NCBI RefSeq assembly: GCF_006716745.1
Contig: NZ_VFPP01000001.1
Coordinates: forward strand, 1,674,001-1,738,000
Length of the DNA: 64,000 nt
Source: Saccharothrix saharensis
GTDB lineage: Bacteria > Actinomycetota > Actinomycetes > Mycobacteriales > Pseudonocardiaceae
Direction of reading: 5' to 3'
Every line of letters starts with the position of its first letter. The stretch's first letter is position 1. A program made the position numbers and the translations under genes. This document shows, piece by piece, positions 7,645-20,351 of the stretch. The notes under the pieces were generated by a model that saw only the letters and a list, made by a program, of their open reading frames with translations, was not told where the DNA came from and did not search any database.

Positions 7645-8438
7645 GCGACGCTCTCCAACCACTGCGCGAACCGGTCCCGGTCGCGGCTGATCTCGTCCCA
7701 GGCCACGTAGAAGTCGTTGTCCCGCACGGAGTAGTCGTGCGCGTAGGACGGGTGCGCGCCGCCCGGCGCCTCGGCGACGTAGTCCACCACCCAGGACGGC
7801 AGCACCACCGCGCCCGGCCGCGGCTCCAGCTCGTCCACGACCTCCTCGACGGTGACCAGCGACCGCGTCGCGGCCAGCACCGCCTCCTTCTGCACGCCGG
7901 TGATGCCCCACAACTGCACGTTGCCGTGCCGGTCGGCGCGCTGGGCGTGCACGACCGCCGCGTCCAGCCGCAAGGCGGCCACGGCGGTCAGCACCTCGCC
8001 GGTGAACGGGCAGGTCACCGGGGCGATGTTGGCGGTCTGGGCGGGCAGGTCGGTGCCGGTGTAGCCGCGCAGCACGGCGAACGGCAGCCCGGAGGCCGCG
8101 GCGACGTACCGGTTGGCCATGCCCGCGTGGCTGTGCTCCTCCAGCTCCAGCGGTCGCGGCCAGCCGTTCCGCACGGCGTCGCGGAACCGGTGCAGCGAGC
8201 CGACACCGGGGTTGCCGCCCCACGAGAACACCAGCTTGCGCGCGCAGCCCGCGCCGATGAGCTGGTCGTACAGCACGTCGGGCGTCATCCGGACCAGGGT
8301 CAGGTCGCGCCTGCCCTGCCGGATCACCTCGTGCCCGGCGGCGAACGGGATCAGGTGCGTGAACCCCTCGAACGCCACGGTGTCTCCGTCGTGCACGACG
8401 TGCGCGACGGCCTCCGCGAGGGGCGCGATGGTGGCCAA
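7641..8438 (-). CDS. pcaI: 3-oxoadipate CoA-transferase, subunit A
   Basis: The alpha subunit of the CoA-transferase, 265 residues, with GFTHLIPFAAGHEVIRQG and a SWGGNPGVGSLHRF glycine-rich segment characteristic of GctA-like PcaI proteins. The best start is an uncommon TTG at 8438: a clean GGAGG (8444-8448 on the complementary strand) lies 5 bases upstream, and the next in-frame candidates have no such site. It is the first gene of the seven-gene pca operon, so the operon promoter must lie upstream, between about 8440 and 8720. No regulator gene is adjacent. Confidence 0.88.
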   Translation of the reverse strand: MATIAPLAEAVAHVVHDGDTVAFEGFTHLIPFAAGHEVIRQGRRDLTLVRMTPDVLYDQLIGAGCARKLVFSWGGNPGVGSLHRFRDAVRNGWPRPLELEEHSHAGMANRYVAAASGLPFAVLRGYTGTDLPAQTANIAPVTCPFTGEVLTAVAALRLDAAVVHAQRADRHGNVQLWGITGVQKEAVLAATRSLVTVEEVVDELEPRPGAVVLPSWVVDYVAEAPGGAHPSYAHDYSVRDNDFYVAWDEISRDRDRFAQWLESVA

Positions 8439-8518
8439 TCCGACCTCCGGTGGTGCACCGCCGAAGGTCGGCGGCGACGTGCGGCGAACCGCGGTGGACG
8501 TGGCGGAACGCTAGGGAC

Positions 8519-8723
8519 CACGCCGAAGCCGGGTCAACGGGATCTTCCACTCACCGGAAGCCCGGACCTCCTCGCGCGGTCCGCGGTCGGCGGAACTCCC
8601 CCGGCGTTGCCCAATTGTCCACTTCGGACTGACCCGGCGGCGGAGCGGGACCGGCCCCACGGGCGGGGACGTGACCGTGGGCGTGTTGCGCGCTGTGACG
8701 ACGCCGGTGGTACTCGCGATCGA
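8519..8723. other. Presumed promoter region of the pca operon
   Basis: This stretch lies upstream of pcaI and before a coding remnant. It should hold the pca promoter. I see no clear TTGACA/TANNNT pair and no obvious inverted repeat for an IclR- or LysR-type regulator. Confidence 0.3.
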
Positions 8724-8942
8724 GTGGTCGGGAAGTCCTGGGACGATCGGTCCGGGACGGACTCGCACGGCCTCCTCGCCGACCTGGACCCGACCCATCG
8801 GCACCTCGTCGTGGAACGGCTCGACCTGGAGCCCGCGGGACAGCCCTACCCGCAGGTCCACCTGGACAGGCGGAACCCCGCGCGCACCAACGCCTGGTCG
8901 TCGGCCAGCACCACCCTGATCACCACGAACCTCCCACGGTAG
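8724..8942 (+). pseudogene. Unidentified short coding remnant
   Basis: Seventy-two codons from a GTG at 8724 to a TAG at 8942 have very strong G/C in the third position and a protein-like composition (LLADLDPTHRHLVVERLDL, TTLITTNLPR), unlike the other frames here. There is no convincing ribosome binding site and I do not recognise a family. It may be a small gene, but a leftover 3' end of a decayed gene is more likely because the frame lacks a good start. Confidence 0.35.
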
Positions 8943-8957
8943 GACCCTGTCGACGGA

Positions 8958-9671
8958 TCAGTCCGCCAGGTCCCGACGGCGCGCCGGGTAGGCGGGCCAC
9001 GGGCCCAGCTCGGGCAGCGGCACGGCGGAGGAGGGCGGCTCGTCGGGCTCGCGGCCGGCGAGCCAGGCGGCGAGGTCGCGCACCCCGCCGACGACCTCCG
9101 TGCCCGACCCCCGCGCCCCGTCGACCGCTCCGGCGCCCCACGTCCGCGGCACGTCGGTCGCCCGCAGCACCACGCCGCCGGGCAGCCGGGGCCGCAGCAC
9201 GCCGATGGTGTGCACGGCGAACTCCGCGCTCCACTCCCCCGGCCGCACGCCCAGGTCGAGGTCGACCAGGTGGATCCACACCTCGCGCCAGCGGGTGAAC
9301 ACCGGCGGCACGGGGTCGGGCACGGCCGGGTCGGCGGGCTCGGACCAGTCCGCGACGGCCGCCCACGCCCGTTCCAGCCGTTCGGCCTGCTCGACGGTCG
9401 CGGCGCGGTGCTCGGCCGCGGCGCGTGGCGCGGTGGCCTCGATGGTGGCGTCCCGCTCGCCCGGCTCCCACAGCTCGACCCGCTCGCCGCGGGCCGCGTG
9501 CTCGACCACCCGGCTGCGGGCGCGGGCGGCGTCGGCGAGGTGGGCGAGCACGTGCCCCCGTGTCTAGCCCGGCAGCAGGGACGGTCGGGTGACCTGCTCG
9601 TCGGTGAGGTCGGCGATCACCGCGAACAGCCGGCGGTGCGCCCGCGCGACCGCGTCCAGGGGTGGCTCCAC
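8958..9671 (-). pseudogene. Maleylpyruvate isomerase family (mycothiol-dependent) gene with in-frame amber stop
   Basis: The frame starts at GTG 9671 and reads through the MDMPI N-terminal motif PSLLPG, hits TAG at 9566-9564, then continues in the same frame as TRGHVLAHLADAA to 8958. Family members have SLLPGW(T/S)RGHV at this point, so the amber codon replaces the conserved Trp (TGG to TAG). The rest of the 238-codon frame is intact, including the C-terminal MDMPI domain (WREVWIHLVDLDLG). A GTG at 9551 could in principle restart translation but would lack the first helix with its metal-binding His. The family uses mycothiol, fitting an actinobacterium. A sequencing error cannot be excluded. 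Confidence 0.85.
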
Positions 9672-9679
9672 GCGTTCCG

Positions 9680-9685
9680 ACTCTA
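9680..9685 (-). promoter_or_regulatory. TANNNT -10 box of a leaderless transcript
   Basis: TAGAGT on the minus strand ends 8 bases before the GTG at 9671, the geometry of a leaderless actinobacterial promoter; no Shine-Dalgarno site is present. Confidence 0.45.
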
Positions 9686-9810
9686 GCGGTGTCCGGTATC
9701 CGCCGGGACGTGCGCACCGCGCCGCAGAGTCCATTGTGGACCGCACGGGCGGGCGCGGCGATCACGCCGGACGTGAGGCCGGTGGCGGAGACGTCCGGGA
9801 GCCGCGGGCC

Positions 9811-11217
9811 TTACGCGGTTCTGGGAGCCGCCTGCACCACGAGCAGCGTCAGGTCGTCGTGCTCCGCCGGGCCCAGCCAGTCGAAGACGACGCGGCGCAG
9901 GTGGTCGGACACCGCGTTGGCGGACAGTCCGGCGCAGTCGGCCAGCGCCGCCTTCAGCCGCACGTCGCCGAACAGCTCCTGCCGGTCGTCGTGCTTGCGC
10001 GCCTCGGTCAACCCGTCGCTGTACAGCAGCAACGTCTCCCCCGGCGCGAGGGTGACGGTCGTCTGGTTGAACCGCACCTCGGGCAGCACGCCCACGATGC
10101 CGCCGTGCACGGCCACCTCGTCCACCCGCCCGTCGGCGCGCAGCACCAGCGGGGCGGGGTGGCCGCCCGCGGCCAGGGTCAGCCGCAGGCCGCCCGCCTG
10201 CACGGGCAGCATCGTGCCGACCACGAGCGTGGTGAACAGCCGGCTGCCCGCGGCCCGGAGCGCGGCGTTGAGCAGGTGCAGCAGCTGTGCGGGCCGCTGC
10301 TCGACCACGAGCAGGGCGTGCAGGCTCTGCCGCACCCGGCCGCTGTGCGCGGCGGCCTCCAGGCCGTTGCCCGCCACGTCGCCGAGCACGAACGCCGCGC
10401 TGCCGTCCTCGCGCGGGTGCACGTCGTAGAAGTCGCCGCCGATCAGCACCCCCCGGTGCGCGGGCTCGTAGACACCGGCCAGGCGCACGCCCGGCATGTC
10501 GGGCAGTGGTGTGGGCAGCAGGTTCGCCCGCAGCGCCTCCACGGTCCGCCGCTGCTCGGCGAGCCGGGTGCTCGACTCGACCGCCGCGGCGGCCCGTGCG
10601 GCGTACCGCTTGAGCAGGTCCACGCTCCACGTGCCGCCGAAGCACACGAGCGCGCCGCCGTCGGTCAGCGGCACGGCCACGCCGACCCCGGACGCGCCCC
10701 ACGGCCCGTCACCCAGCTCGGTGAGCTCGGCGTGCTCGACCACGCGTTCCAGCACGGCGGTGAAGCCGGGCGCGGTCCCGGCGACCTGCCGCGTGGTGCG
10801 GGCCACGGCGACGCCACCCGCCGGGGTGCGCCGCCACCATTCGAGACGGCCGCGGGCACCGGGCAGCACCACGACCGCGTGCTCGGCGGGTGCCAGCTCG
10901 ACCACGGTCCGCAGGACGTCGGCCCGTTCGGTGGGCGACGCCAGGCGCCGCGCGGCCTCGTCCAGGTGGTCGTCCACGCCCCGGTACCAGGCGACCCACC
11001 CGCCGCCGAGCTCCTGCCGCCGGCCGCCCGCCACGTCACCCGGCAGCGTCGACCCCGCCATGACCTGCGGGAACAACACCGAGGCGAGGGAGTTGGCCAC
11101 CCGGACGACGCCCTCCGGGTCCAGCACGACGACGGCCTCGTGGAAGCCGTCGACCACGCGACGCCACGCGTCGAGGTCGAGGCCCGTGTCGGCGCCTTGC
11201 CGGTAGCCCTGGGCCAT
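9811..11217 (-). CDS. PAS/GAF-like - SpoIIE (PP2C) family serine phosphatase
   Basis: A soluble 468-residue protein. A PAS-like sensor segment (residues 15-70, [16 protein letters not shown]) is followed by a GAF-like region (about 90-235) and a PP2C_SIG/SpoIIE domain. Metal-binding and catalytic motifs are [37 protein letters not shown] and [10 protein letters not shown]. Such enzymes dephosphorylate STAS anti-sigma antagonists and so release stress sigma factors. The ATG at 11217 has AGGAG at good spacing; a GTG one codon upstream is too close. It is divergent from the multi-HAMP kinase, which suggests joint regulation from the 95-bp intergenic region. A STAS protein and an anti-sigma ATPase lie 5-6 kb away. 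Confidence 0.92.
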   Translation of the reverse strand: MAQGYRQGADTGLDLDAWRRVVDGFHEAVVVLDPEGVVRVANSLASVLFPQVMAGSTLPGDVAGGRRQELGGGWVAWYRGVDDHLDEAARRLASPTERADVLRTVVELAPAEHAVVVLPGARGRLEWWRRTPAGGVAVARTTRQVAGTAPGFTAVLERVVEHAELTELGDGPWGASGVGVAVPLTDGGALVCFGGTWSVDLLKRYAARAAAAVESSTRLAEQRRTVEALRANLLPTPLPDMPGVRLAGVYEPAHRGVLIGGDFYDVHPREDGSAAFVLGDVAGNGLEAAAHSGRVRQSLHALLVVEQRPAQLLHLLNAALRAAGSRLFTTLVVGTMLPVQAGGLRLTLAAGGHPAPLVLRADGRVDEVAVHGGIVGVLPEVRFNQTTVTLAPGETLLLYSDGLTEARKHDDRQELFGDVRLKAALADCAGLSANAVSDHLRRVVFDWLGPAEHDDLTLLVVQAAPRTA

Positions 11218-11312
11218 CACGGCTCCTGTGTGTCGGGTCGACCCAACCTATCGGACAAGTTGCCACCAACAGTGGCAGGCTTGGCGCAGTTCCGCTGACA
11301 TCGGAGGCTCGT

Positions 11313-15785
<4,473 letters not shown>

Positions 15786-15798
15786 TCCTGGAGTGGCT

Positions 15799-16662
15799 TC
15801 AGGTGAGGGCGGTGATCAGGCGGTGGCAGCGGAGGGGGTCTTCGGTCAGGCCGTTGCGCAGGCCCCAGAGGTAGTAGTCGGTGGCGCGGAAGACGACCCA
15901 GTCCCGGGCGTGGTCCGGGGGGATGCCGGCGGCGGTGGCCAGGATGGTCAGGTGTTCGGTGATGGAGGTTCGGTCCGGCATGTCGTCCAGCCTGGTCCAG
16001 AGGGCTCGGGCCAGGTCGTAGGCGGGGTCGCCGCGCAGCAGGACGGGGTCGACGGTCAGCCACGGTTCGCGGGTGGCGGGCAGGAGTTGGGCTGAGTGCA
16101 GGTCGCCGTTGACGGCCAGGGTCGAGTCGGTGGTGACCAGGGGCCGGGCGGCCTCCTCCCCCGCGCGGAGGAGGGCCGGGTCGAACGGGCGGGCTTGCCG
16201 GTGCCAGTCCTGGCGCAGGCCCTCGGCGCGGGATCTGGCCAGGTCGGCGGTGGAGGGGCAGGTCTCCGGGGCGGGGACGGCCAGGCGGCGGACCATCGCG
16301 CCCAGGACCGCCATGGCCTCTTCGGAGGGCAGGTCGACGGCGCTGCGGTGCAGGTCGAGGCGTTCGAGCAGCATGGCGCCGGCGGTCGGGTCGGCGTCGA
16401 CCAGGTGGACGGTCCCCCGCCCGGCCCAGAACCGCAGGGCCGCGATGTGGGCGGTCACGTCCTCGCTGGGGGCGTTCAGGCGCAGCACGAGGGGGGTGCC
16501 GGCGCGGGTCACCGGGATGACCAGGGCGTGCGAGCCGTGCTCGGCCGGGCCGTCCGGGCGCAGGTCCCAGGTGGCCAGGCGGTCCCCGAGGGCGGCCGGG
16601 AGGGCGGACAGCCAGGCAGGGTCACGTGGCAGGGGTGGGTTCCGGAACGACTCCGGGATCAC
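15799..16662 (-). CDS. Aminoglycoside/hydroxyurea phosphotransferase family kinase (APH(6)-like)
   Basis: A 287-residue protein-kinase-fold small-molecule kinase. The Brenner-type catalytic loop is NGDLHSAQLL, so the usual first His is Asn but the catalytic Asp and downstream Gln/Asn position are kept. The metal-binding Asp is in WLTVDPVLLRGDPAYDL, and the N-lobe has VLRLN as Lys/Arg equivalent. The family includes streptomycin 6-phosphotransferases and hydroxyurea kinases, but substrate cannot be read from sequence. The GTG start overlaps the STAS stop (GTGA), so the two form a coupled operon, an odd partnership. A second paralogue lies at 23479-24378. Confidence 0.88.
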   Translation of the reverse strand: MIPESFRNPPLPRDPAWLSALPAALGDRLATWDLRPDGPAEHGSHALVIPVTRAGTPLVLRLNAPSEDVTAHIAALRFWAGRGTVHLVDADPTAGAMLLERLDLHRSAVDLPSEEAMAVLGAMVRRLAVPAPETCPSTADLARSRAEGLRQDWHRQARPFDPALLRAGEEAARPLVTTDSTLAVNGDLHSAQLLPATREPWLTVDPVLLRGDPAYDLARALWTRLDDMPDRTSITEHLTILATAAGIPPDHARDWVVFRATDYYLWGLRNGLTEDPLRCHRLITALT

Positions 16663-16982
16663 GTCGTGGCGGATTCGACCGAGTCGTGGATGTGCATGAC
16701 CTCGGTCAGCTCGGTCAGGCGGAACAGCTTGTGCACCGAGGGCTGCATCGAGGCCATCCGGAACTGGCCGCCTTCGCCGTCCAGTCTGCGGTGCCAGTCG
16801 AGCATCAGGGACAGGCCCGTGGTGTCCATGAACGGCACGCCGCTCAGGTCCACCACGACGTGGGCGGCCGCGCTCTCCTCGAGGCGGTCGGACAGCACGG
16901 GAACCGTGTCCGCGTCCAGTTCCCCCGACACCGCGACGACCGTCCAGTCGCCCCGCACCTCACTGCGCACCTGCAACTCCAT
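16659..16982 (-). CDS. STAS-domain anti-sigma factor antagonist
   Basis: A 107-residue single STAS domain of the SpoIIAA/RsbV type. The phosphorylatable site is in VPFMDTTGLSLML, with Thr where Ser is also common. Anti-sigma antagonists bind and neutralise anti-sigma kinases when dephosphorylated. I chose the ATG at 16982 (MELQVRS), which lies 8 bases after a TAGGCT -10 element and so probably starts a leaderless message. It is coupled to the downstream APH-like gene. The kinase partner is likely the HATPase at 17150-17536 and the phosphatase the SpoIIE protein at 9811-11217; both pairings are inference. Confidence 0.92.
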   Translation of the reverse strand: MELQVRSEVRGDWTVVAVSGELDADTVPVLSDRLEESAAAHVVVDLSGVPFMDTTGLSLMLDWHRRLDGEGGQFRMASMQPSVHKLFRLTELTEVMHIHDSVESATT

Positions 16983-16990
16983 GAGGCCCG

Positions 16991-16996
16991 AGCCTA
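16991..16996 (-). promoter_or_regulatory. TANNNT -10 box of a leaderless transcript
   Basis: TAGGCT on the minus strand ends 8 bases before the ATG of the STAS gene; no Shine-Dalgarno sequence is visible. Confidence 0.5.
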
Positions 16997-17149
16997 GCCA
17001 CCTGGGCATCCTCGTGCCGACACCCCGTCAGGCGCGCTGGTCACCCGGGCGCCGTCCGACGCCGCCGGAGCACCGGTCGGCGCGACCGGCCGGTGGCGCG
17101 CGTGGAGGATGTGCGACGATGCGGTGACGGCCGATCAACGGGAGCGGAT

Positions 17150-17536
17150 GTGCGCAATGAGCCAGCGGCGCCGGTGGCCGTGACGCTGCCCGCCTCGGCG
17201 GGCTCATCGGCGCGGGCCCGGCAGGTGGTGGGTGACGCGGCGGAGGCCTGGGGTTTGTCGGCCGACACCGCCGACGACGCCGCTCTGGTGGTGACCGAAC
17301 TGGTGTCGAACGCGGTCGACCACGCGACCGGACCGGTGGGGCTGACCGTCACGCGGACGGAGTCCGGCCTGCGGATCGAGGTGGCCGACCAGTCGTCCGC
17401 GCCGCCCCAGCCCAGACCCGTGCAGGTCGACTCGGCCCGGGGGCGCGGGTTGATCCTGGTGGCGGCGCTGAGCCGGGCGTGGGGTTCCGAGCCGACCGCC
17501 GACGGCAAGGTCGTGTGGGCCGAGCTCGACGGCTGA
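17150..17536 (+). CDS. Anti-sigma factor serine kinase-type ATP-binding protein (HATPase_c_2)
   Basis: A 128-residue GHKL ATPase of the RsbW/SpoIIAB family. The N box is VVTELVSNAVDHA, the G1 region is VADQSSAPPQ and the G2 glycine segment is ARGRGLILVAALS. Such proteins sequester a sigma factor or phosphorylate a STAS antagonist. The GTG start at 17150 follows GGAG at 17141-17144. It is divergent from the STAS-APH operon, which makes the STAS protein its likely partner. No sigma factor gene is present in this window. Confidence 0.9.
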   Translation: MRNEPAAPVAVTLPASAGSSARARQVVGDAAEAWGLSADTADDAALVVTELVSNAVDHATGPVGLTVTRTESGLRIEVADQSSAPPQPRPVQVDSARGRGLILVAALSRAWGSEPTADGKVVWAELDG

Positions 17537-17651
17537 GACGCCCCGACCGGGCAGGGGCCGGCCGGGGCACGTCCCACTGTCGGGTGACGGCCGGTCCGGT
17601 AGCAATCCGGGACGTGGTCCGTAGGGGTACGGCACTTATTCGCCGCGCCGC

Positions 17652-17675
17652 GTTCGGCACGGCGAAAACGGGTAT
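17652..17675 (+). promoter_or_regulatory. Candidate sigma-B-type stress promoter
   Basis: GTTC at 17652-17655 and GGGTAT at 17670-17675, with about 15 bases after GTT, fit the actinobacterial stress sigma consensus GTTT-N14-16-GGGTAT. It lies 31 bases upstream of a small stress-type gene. Confidence 0.4.
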
Positions 17676-17705
17676 CCCCGGTGCGTCGACCACTGAGGAG
17701 GTCAG

Positions 17706-17942
17706 GTGTCCACCACGACCGAAACCGGTCAGGTGACCGGAACCCAGGACAAGGACTACAACATCATCTGGTTCGTCGAGGCGTGCCTGTCCAACGCCCT
17801 GCGGCTGGAGAGCTACATCGCCGACGCCGAACGGGCGGGTGACGGCGAGCTGGCGGACTTCTTCCGCCGCGCCCAGGGCGAGAGCCGCAAGGGCGCCGAG
17901 CAGGGCAAGGCGCTGCTGGCCTCGCGACTCACGAAGGCGTAG
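17706..17942 (+). CDS. Small conserved hypothetical protein
   Basis: Seventy-eight residues starting at GTG 17706 after GAGGAGG. The central segment (NIIWFVEACLSNALRLESYI) is an amphipathic helix. The C-terminal half is charged and helical (ELADFFRRAQGESRKGAEQG). I recognise the general type, a small actinobacterial protein found near stress genes, but no function. The upstream GGGTAT box and downstream convergent antitoxin-like gene place it in the stress block. It ends at a strong bidirectional terminator. Confidence 0.8.
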   Translation: MSTTTETGQVTGTQDKDYNIIWFVEACLSNALRLESYIADAERAGDGELADFFRRAQGESRKGAEQGKALLASRLTKA

Positions 17943-17946
17943 TCCG

Positions 17947-17990
17947 ACGGCCGAGGGCCGCCCTCCGACGCGAGGGCGGCCCTCGGCCGT
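17947..17990. terminator. Bidirectional hairpin terminator
   Basis: A perfect 19-bp stem (17947-17965 with 17972-17990) and 6-base loop separate two convergent small genes. Confidence 0.85.
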
Positions 17991-17994
17991 CTGC

Positions 17995-18195
17995 TCACTG
18001 CTGCTCGCGGAACCGGTCCAGGCCTTCCTTGGCCTTGTCGGTCCCTGTCTGGATGTGCTCGGAGTGCTGACCACCGGTCCGTTCGTCGACGAACTGGCCG
18101 GCCTTGTCGATGCCCTGGTCCGCCTTGTCGCCGTGCTGGCCGAGGGCGTCCTTGGCCTTGTCCTTCAGCTCGTCGAACTTGTCGCCAATGCCCAT
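17995..18195 (-). CDS. Rv0909/MT0933-type antitoxin-like small protein
   Basis: A 66-residue charged helical protein. The pattern FDELKDKAKDALGQ...DKADQGIDKAGQFVDERTGG matches the family named after mycobacterial MT0933/Rv0909 (annotated antitoxin, though many members lack a toxin). No toxin gene lies next to it. GGAGGAGG lies 11 bases upstream of the ATG, slightly far. A GGGTAA box on the same strand about 52 bases upstream suggests stress-sigma control. A stress-associated role is more plausible than a true toxin-antitoxin pair here. Confidence 0.82.
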   Translation of the reverse strand: MGIGDKFDELKDKAKDALGQHGDKADQGIDKAGQFVDERTGGQHSEHIQTGTDKAKEGLDRFREQQ

Positions 18196-18241
18196 CTGCG
18201 CTCGAACCTCCTCCGGGTGTCCCTCGTGGACACTCCGGGGA

Positions 18242-18252
18242 ACGGGTTACCC
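18242..18252 (-). promoter_or_regulatory. GGGTAACCCGT motif (candidate stress promoter -10 region)
   Basis: On the minus strand this 11-mer lies about 50 bases upstream of the antitoxin-like start. The identical 11-mer occurs at 50444-50454 at a similar distance from another small acidic protein gene. No clear -35 partner is visible here. Confidence 0.35.
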
Positions 18253-18288
18253 GGCGCGCGGTGGTGTTGATGCGCCCGCGGGGACAAC

Positions 18289-18535
18289 TCACCCGGTCGA
18301 GTCAGGTCGATCGTCCACGAGGTCGCGCAGGGCGCGGACCCGGCTCGCGAGGAGCACGACCGGCACCACGCGCACGACCACGCACGACAACCAGAGGCGG
18401 TGTGGTCGCCGACGAACGTCGCCACGCCGCCGATGGCGAGCGAACCGACCGGGAACGCGCTCGATGACACGAAGCGGACGGTCGCGAGGACCCCCGGCAG
18501 CAGGTCCGGCGGGGTGACGGTCCGGCGGTGCGTCC
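18289..18535 (-). pseudogene. MFS transporter C-terminal remnant
   Basis: Two reading frames on the minus strand together read like the last helices of a major facilitator transporter. One frame has VTPPDLLPGVLATVRFVSSS followed by a hydrophobic segment; after a frameshift near 18395 the other has VVVRVVPVVLLASRVRALRD and then a stop at 18289. The PDLLGRV-x-ATxR-type motif is typical of antibiotic-efflux MFS proteins. Nothing intact precedes it. It is divergent from the decayed asparagine synthase gene, so both probably belonged to one lost locus. Confidence 0.55.
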
Positions 18536-18586
18536 GCCGACGGCCGGGAGCAGCCGCCCACCGACACCCTCCGGAGGAGAACCGCC

Positions 18587-19770
18587 CTGTGTGGACTGGG
18601 TGGCGTCGCCGCACTGGGTGGGTCCCTGCCGCGCACGACGAGGCCGTTGCCGGAACGCATGCCGGCCACGGTGGAGCACCGCGGCCCCGACGACGTGAAC
18701 CCGCGCCTGGAGGACGCGGTGTCGTTCGCGTTCACCCGGTGGACAGCGCCAACCAGCCGCTGGTCGGGCCGGACGAGCAAGTCGTGCTGATCGCCAACGG
18801 CGAGGTCTGCAACCACAGGGAGCTCGAGCGGACGTTGCCGGGTTCCCGGCCGCGCACCAGGTCCGACTGCGAGGTCCTGATCGGACTGCACGAGCGGCAC
18901 GGGCTGGACTTCGTCGACGGCGTGCGCGGCATCTCCGCGCTGGCGCTGCACGACAAGCACCGCAACACGGCGACGTCGGGCACGCGCGGGAAGTCGCGGA
19001 GTTCCTGGGCTCTCTTACACGGTCACCGCGCTGCCACCGGACGCGGTGCCATCGCCCGCGGACCGGAAGAACCTGCTGTGGCTGACAAAGACGCCGCTGA
19101 CGAGTCCGGAGCAGTACTGGAAGTACAGCCTGTACCGGGTGGTGAAGGCGTTGCGGCCGGGGATGAAGCGACGCTGCTCGGCTCGGGCGCGGACGGGTTC
19201 AACGGCGGCCGCTCCGACCTGCTGTCGACGGGCGGCGGGTGGCGGCGGTCCGAGGCGAACGTCGACCGGCCGGCCGTGGCGCGGGTCGTGCGGCCGGAGT
19301 TCGCGCCGCGGTTGGCGCAGAAGGCGACGCTGCTGCCGACGCTGCCCTCGCTGGCCGACGACCCGCGCGGCGTCGACTCCCGCGCGGACTTCCCGAGGTG
19401 GGAGTGGCGGGACGTGCAGCAGTACAACTGCCGGCACGAGGACCGCAACGCGGCGGGCAGCGGGGTCGAGGCGCGGGTGCCGTTCCCGGACCGGCGACTG
19501 GTCGACCTGTCCACCAGCGTGCCGCTGTCCCTGCGGGAGCGGTTGTCGTGGGACAAGTGGATGGCGCGTGAGGCGGTGCGGGGCGTGCTGAGCCGGGACG
19601 GGATGGCGCTGGTCGAGGAGGCGCCGGCCGGGCCGACGATGGCCGGGTACGTCGACGGCGGCGCGCTGCGCCGCACGGTGGCCGCGTTGCGGGCGGGCCG
19701 GTCGCCGCTGCACCCCCAGATCCCGTTGCGGGTGGTGAACCCGGGGCTGCTGGACGTGCCGGCGCGCGGG
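18587..19770 (+). pseudogene. Decayed asparagine synthase (glutamine-hydrolysing) gene
   Basis: Pieces of a class II amidotransferase-type asparagine synthase lie in several frames. The N-terminus reads CGLGGVAALGG after a CTG where ATG should be, 8 bases after GGAGGA (18573-18578), and keeps the would-be nucleophile Cys2. The fragments VEHRGPDD, then (new frame) QVVLIANGEVCNHRELERTL and HGLDFVDGVRGISALALHD follow. A deletion removes most of the rest of the glutaminase domain and the start of the synthetase domain. Synthetase fragments are SPEQYWKYSLYRVVKALRPG, LLGSGADGFNGG, VQQYNCRHEDRNAAGSGVEA and RVPFPDRRLVDLS. With at least three frame changes and internal deletions it cannot make a working enzyme. 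Confidence 0.85.
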
Positions 19771-20350
19771 AGCCGTTCCGGCCGGAGCGGGTGGCGGTGC
19801 CGGCGAAGTCCGCGGAGGCCGACCGGGACGCGGTGGACGCGGCGCCGGCCGGGGTCGAGGTGCGGCCGACGTCGGTGGTCGCGTTCGGACCCGGTGCGCG
19901 GTTCGCCCGGGACGAGGTCGACGGCACGTGGTCGCTGATCACGGACTTGGCGGTGACGCACACCGCGGACGAGGCGCTCGCGCCCGGCTGGGTGCGGTTC
20001 CTGCGGACGAGGTCGCCGACTACCACCGGTTCATGACGATCCAGGAGCACTTCACCCACGCCGACTCGTTCGCCGAGGACTGCCCGGTGCAGTCGGCGGT
20101 CGGTGCCGTGGGCAGCGCGGTCGTCTCGGCGCGGGAGGCGTTCCTGCGGACCGTGGACGGCCTGCCGGCGGGCCGGCGGTGCTTCAGCCGCAACCCGACG
20201 TGGCGGGCCGCGCGATGCGGGACGCGAAACCCGTCGAGCTGGACTACGAGCGGTTCTGGGAGGTGCAGACCATGGCGTACCTGCCCGCGCTGGGCGCGCC
20301 GGACCGTGGCCGACACCCGGGCGTGATGGCGGAGGTCATCCGCATGCCTG
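19771..20350 (+). pseudogene. Decayed gene of unknown family downstream of asparagine synthase remnant
   Basis: Coding-like text with strong third-position G/C is split over frames: VEVRPTSVVAFGPGARFARD and WSLITDLAVTHTADEALAPG; then, after a frameshift near 20005, DEVADYHRFMTIQEHFTHAD and CPVQSAVGAVGSAVVSAREA; then another frame with AMRDAKPVELDYERFWEVQT. I do not recognise the family. It may be one gene or the 3' extension of the preceding one. The frameshifts and lack of a start mark it as non-functional. Confidence 0.5.
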
Positions 20351-20351
20351 A

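Noticed and set aside
8671..8919. Alternative 82-codon plus-strand frame overlapping the remnant at 8724
   Set aside because: Ser/Thr/Arg-skewed composition and poor codon pattern; the frame ending at 8942 has far stronger third-position G/C.
17995..18195. Toxin-antitoxin system
   Set aside because: Only the MT0933-type antitoxin-like protein is present. No toxin gene lies on either side, and many family members are solitary.
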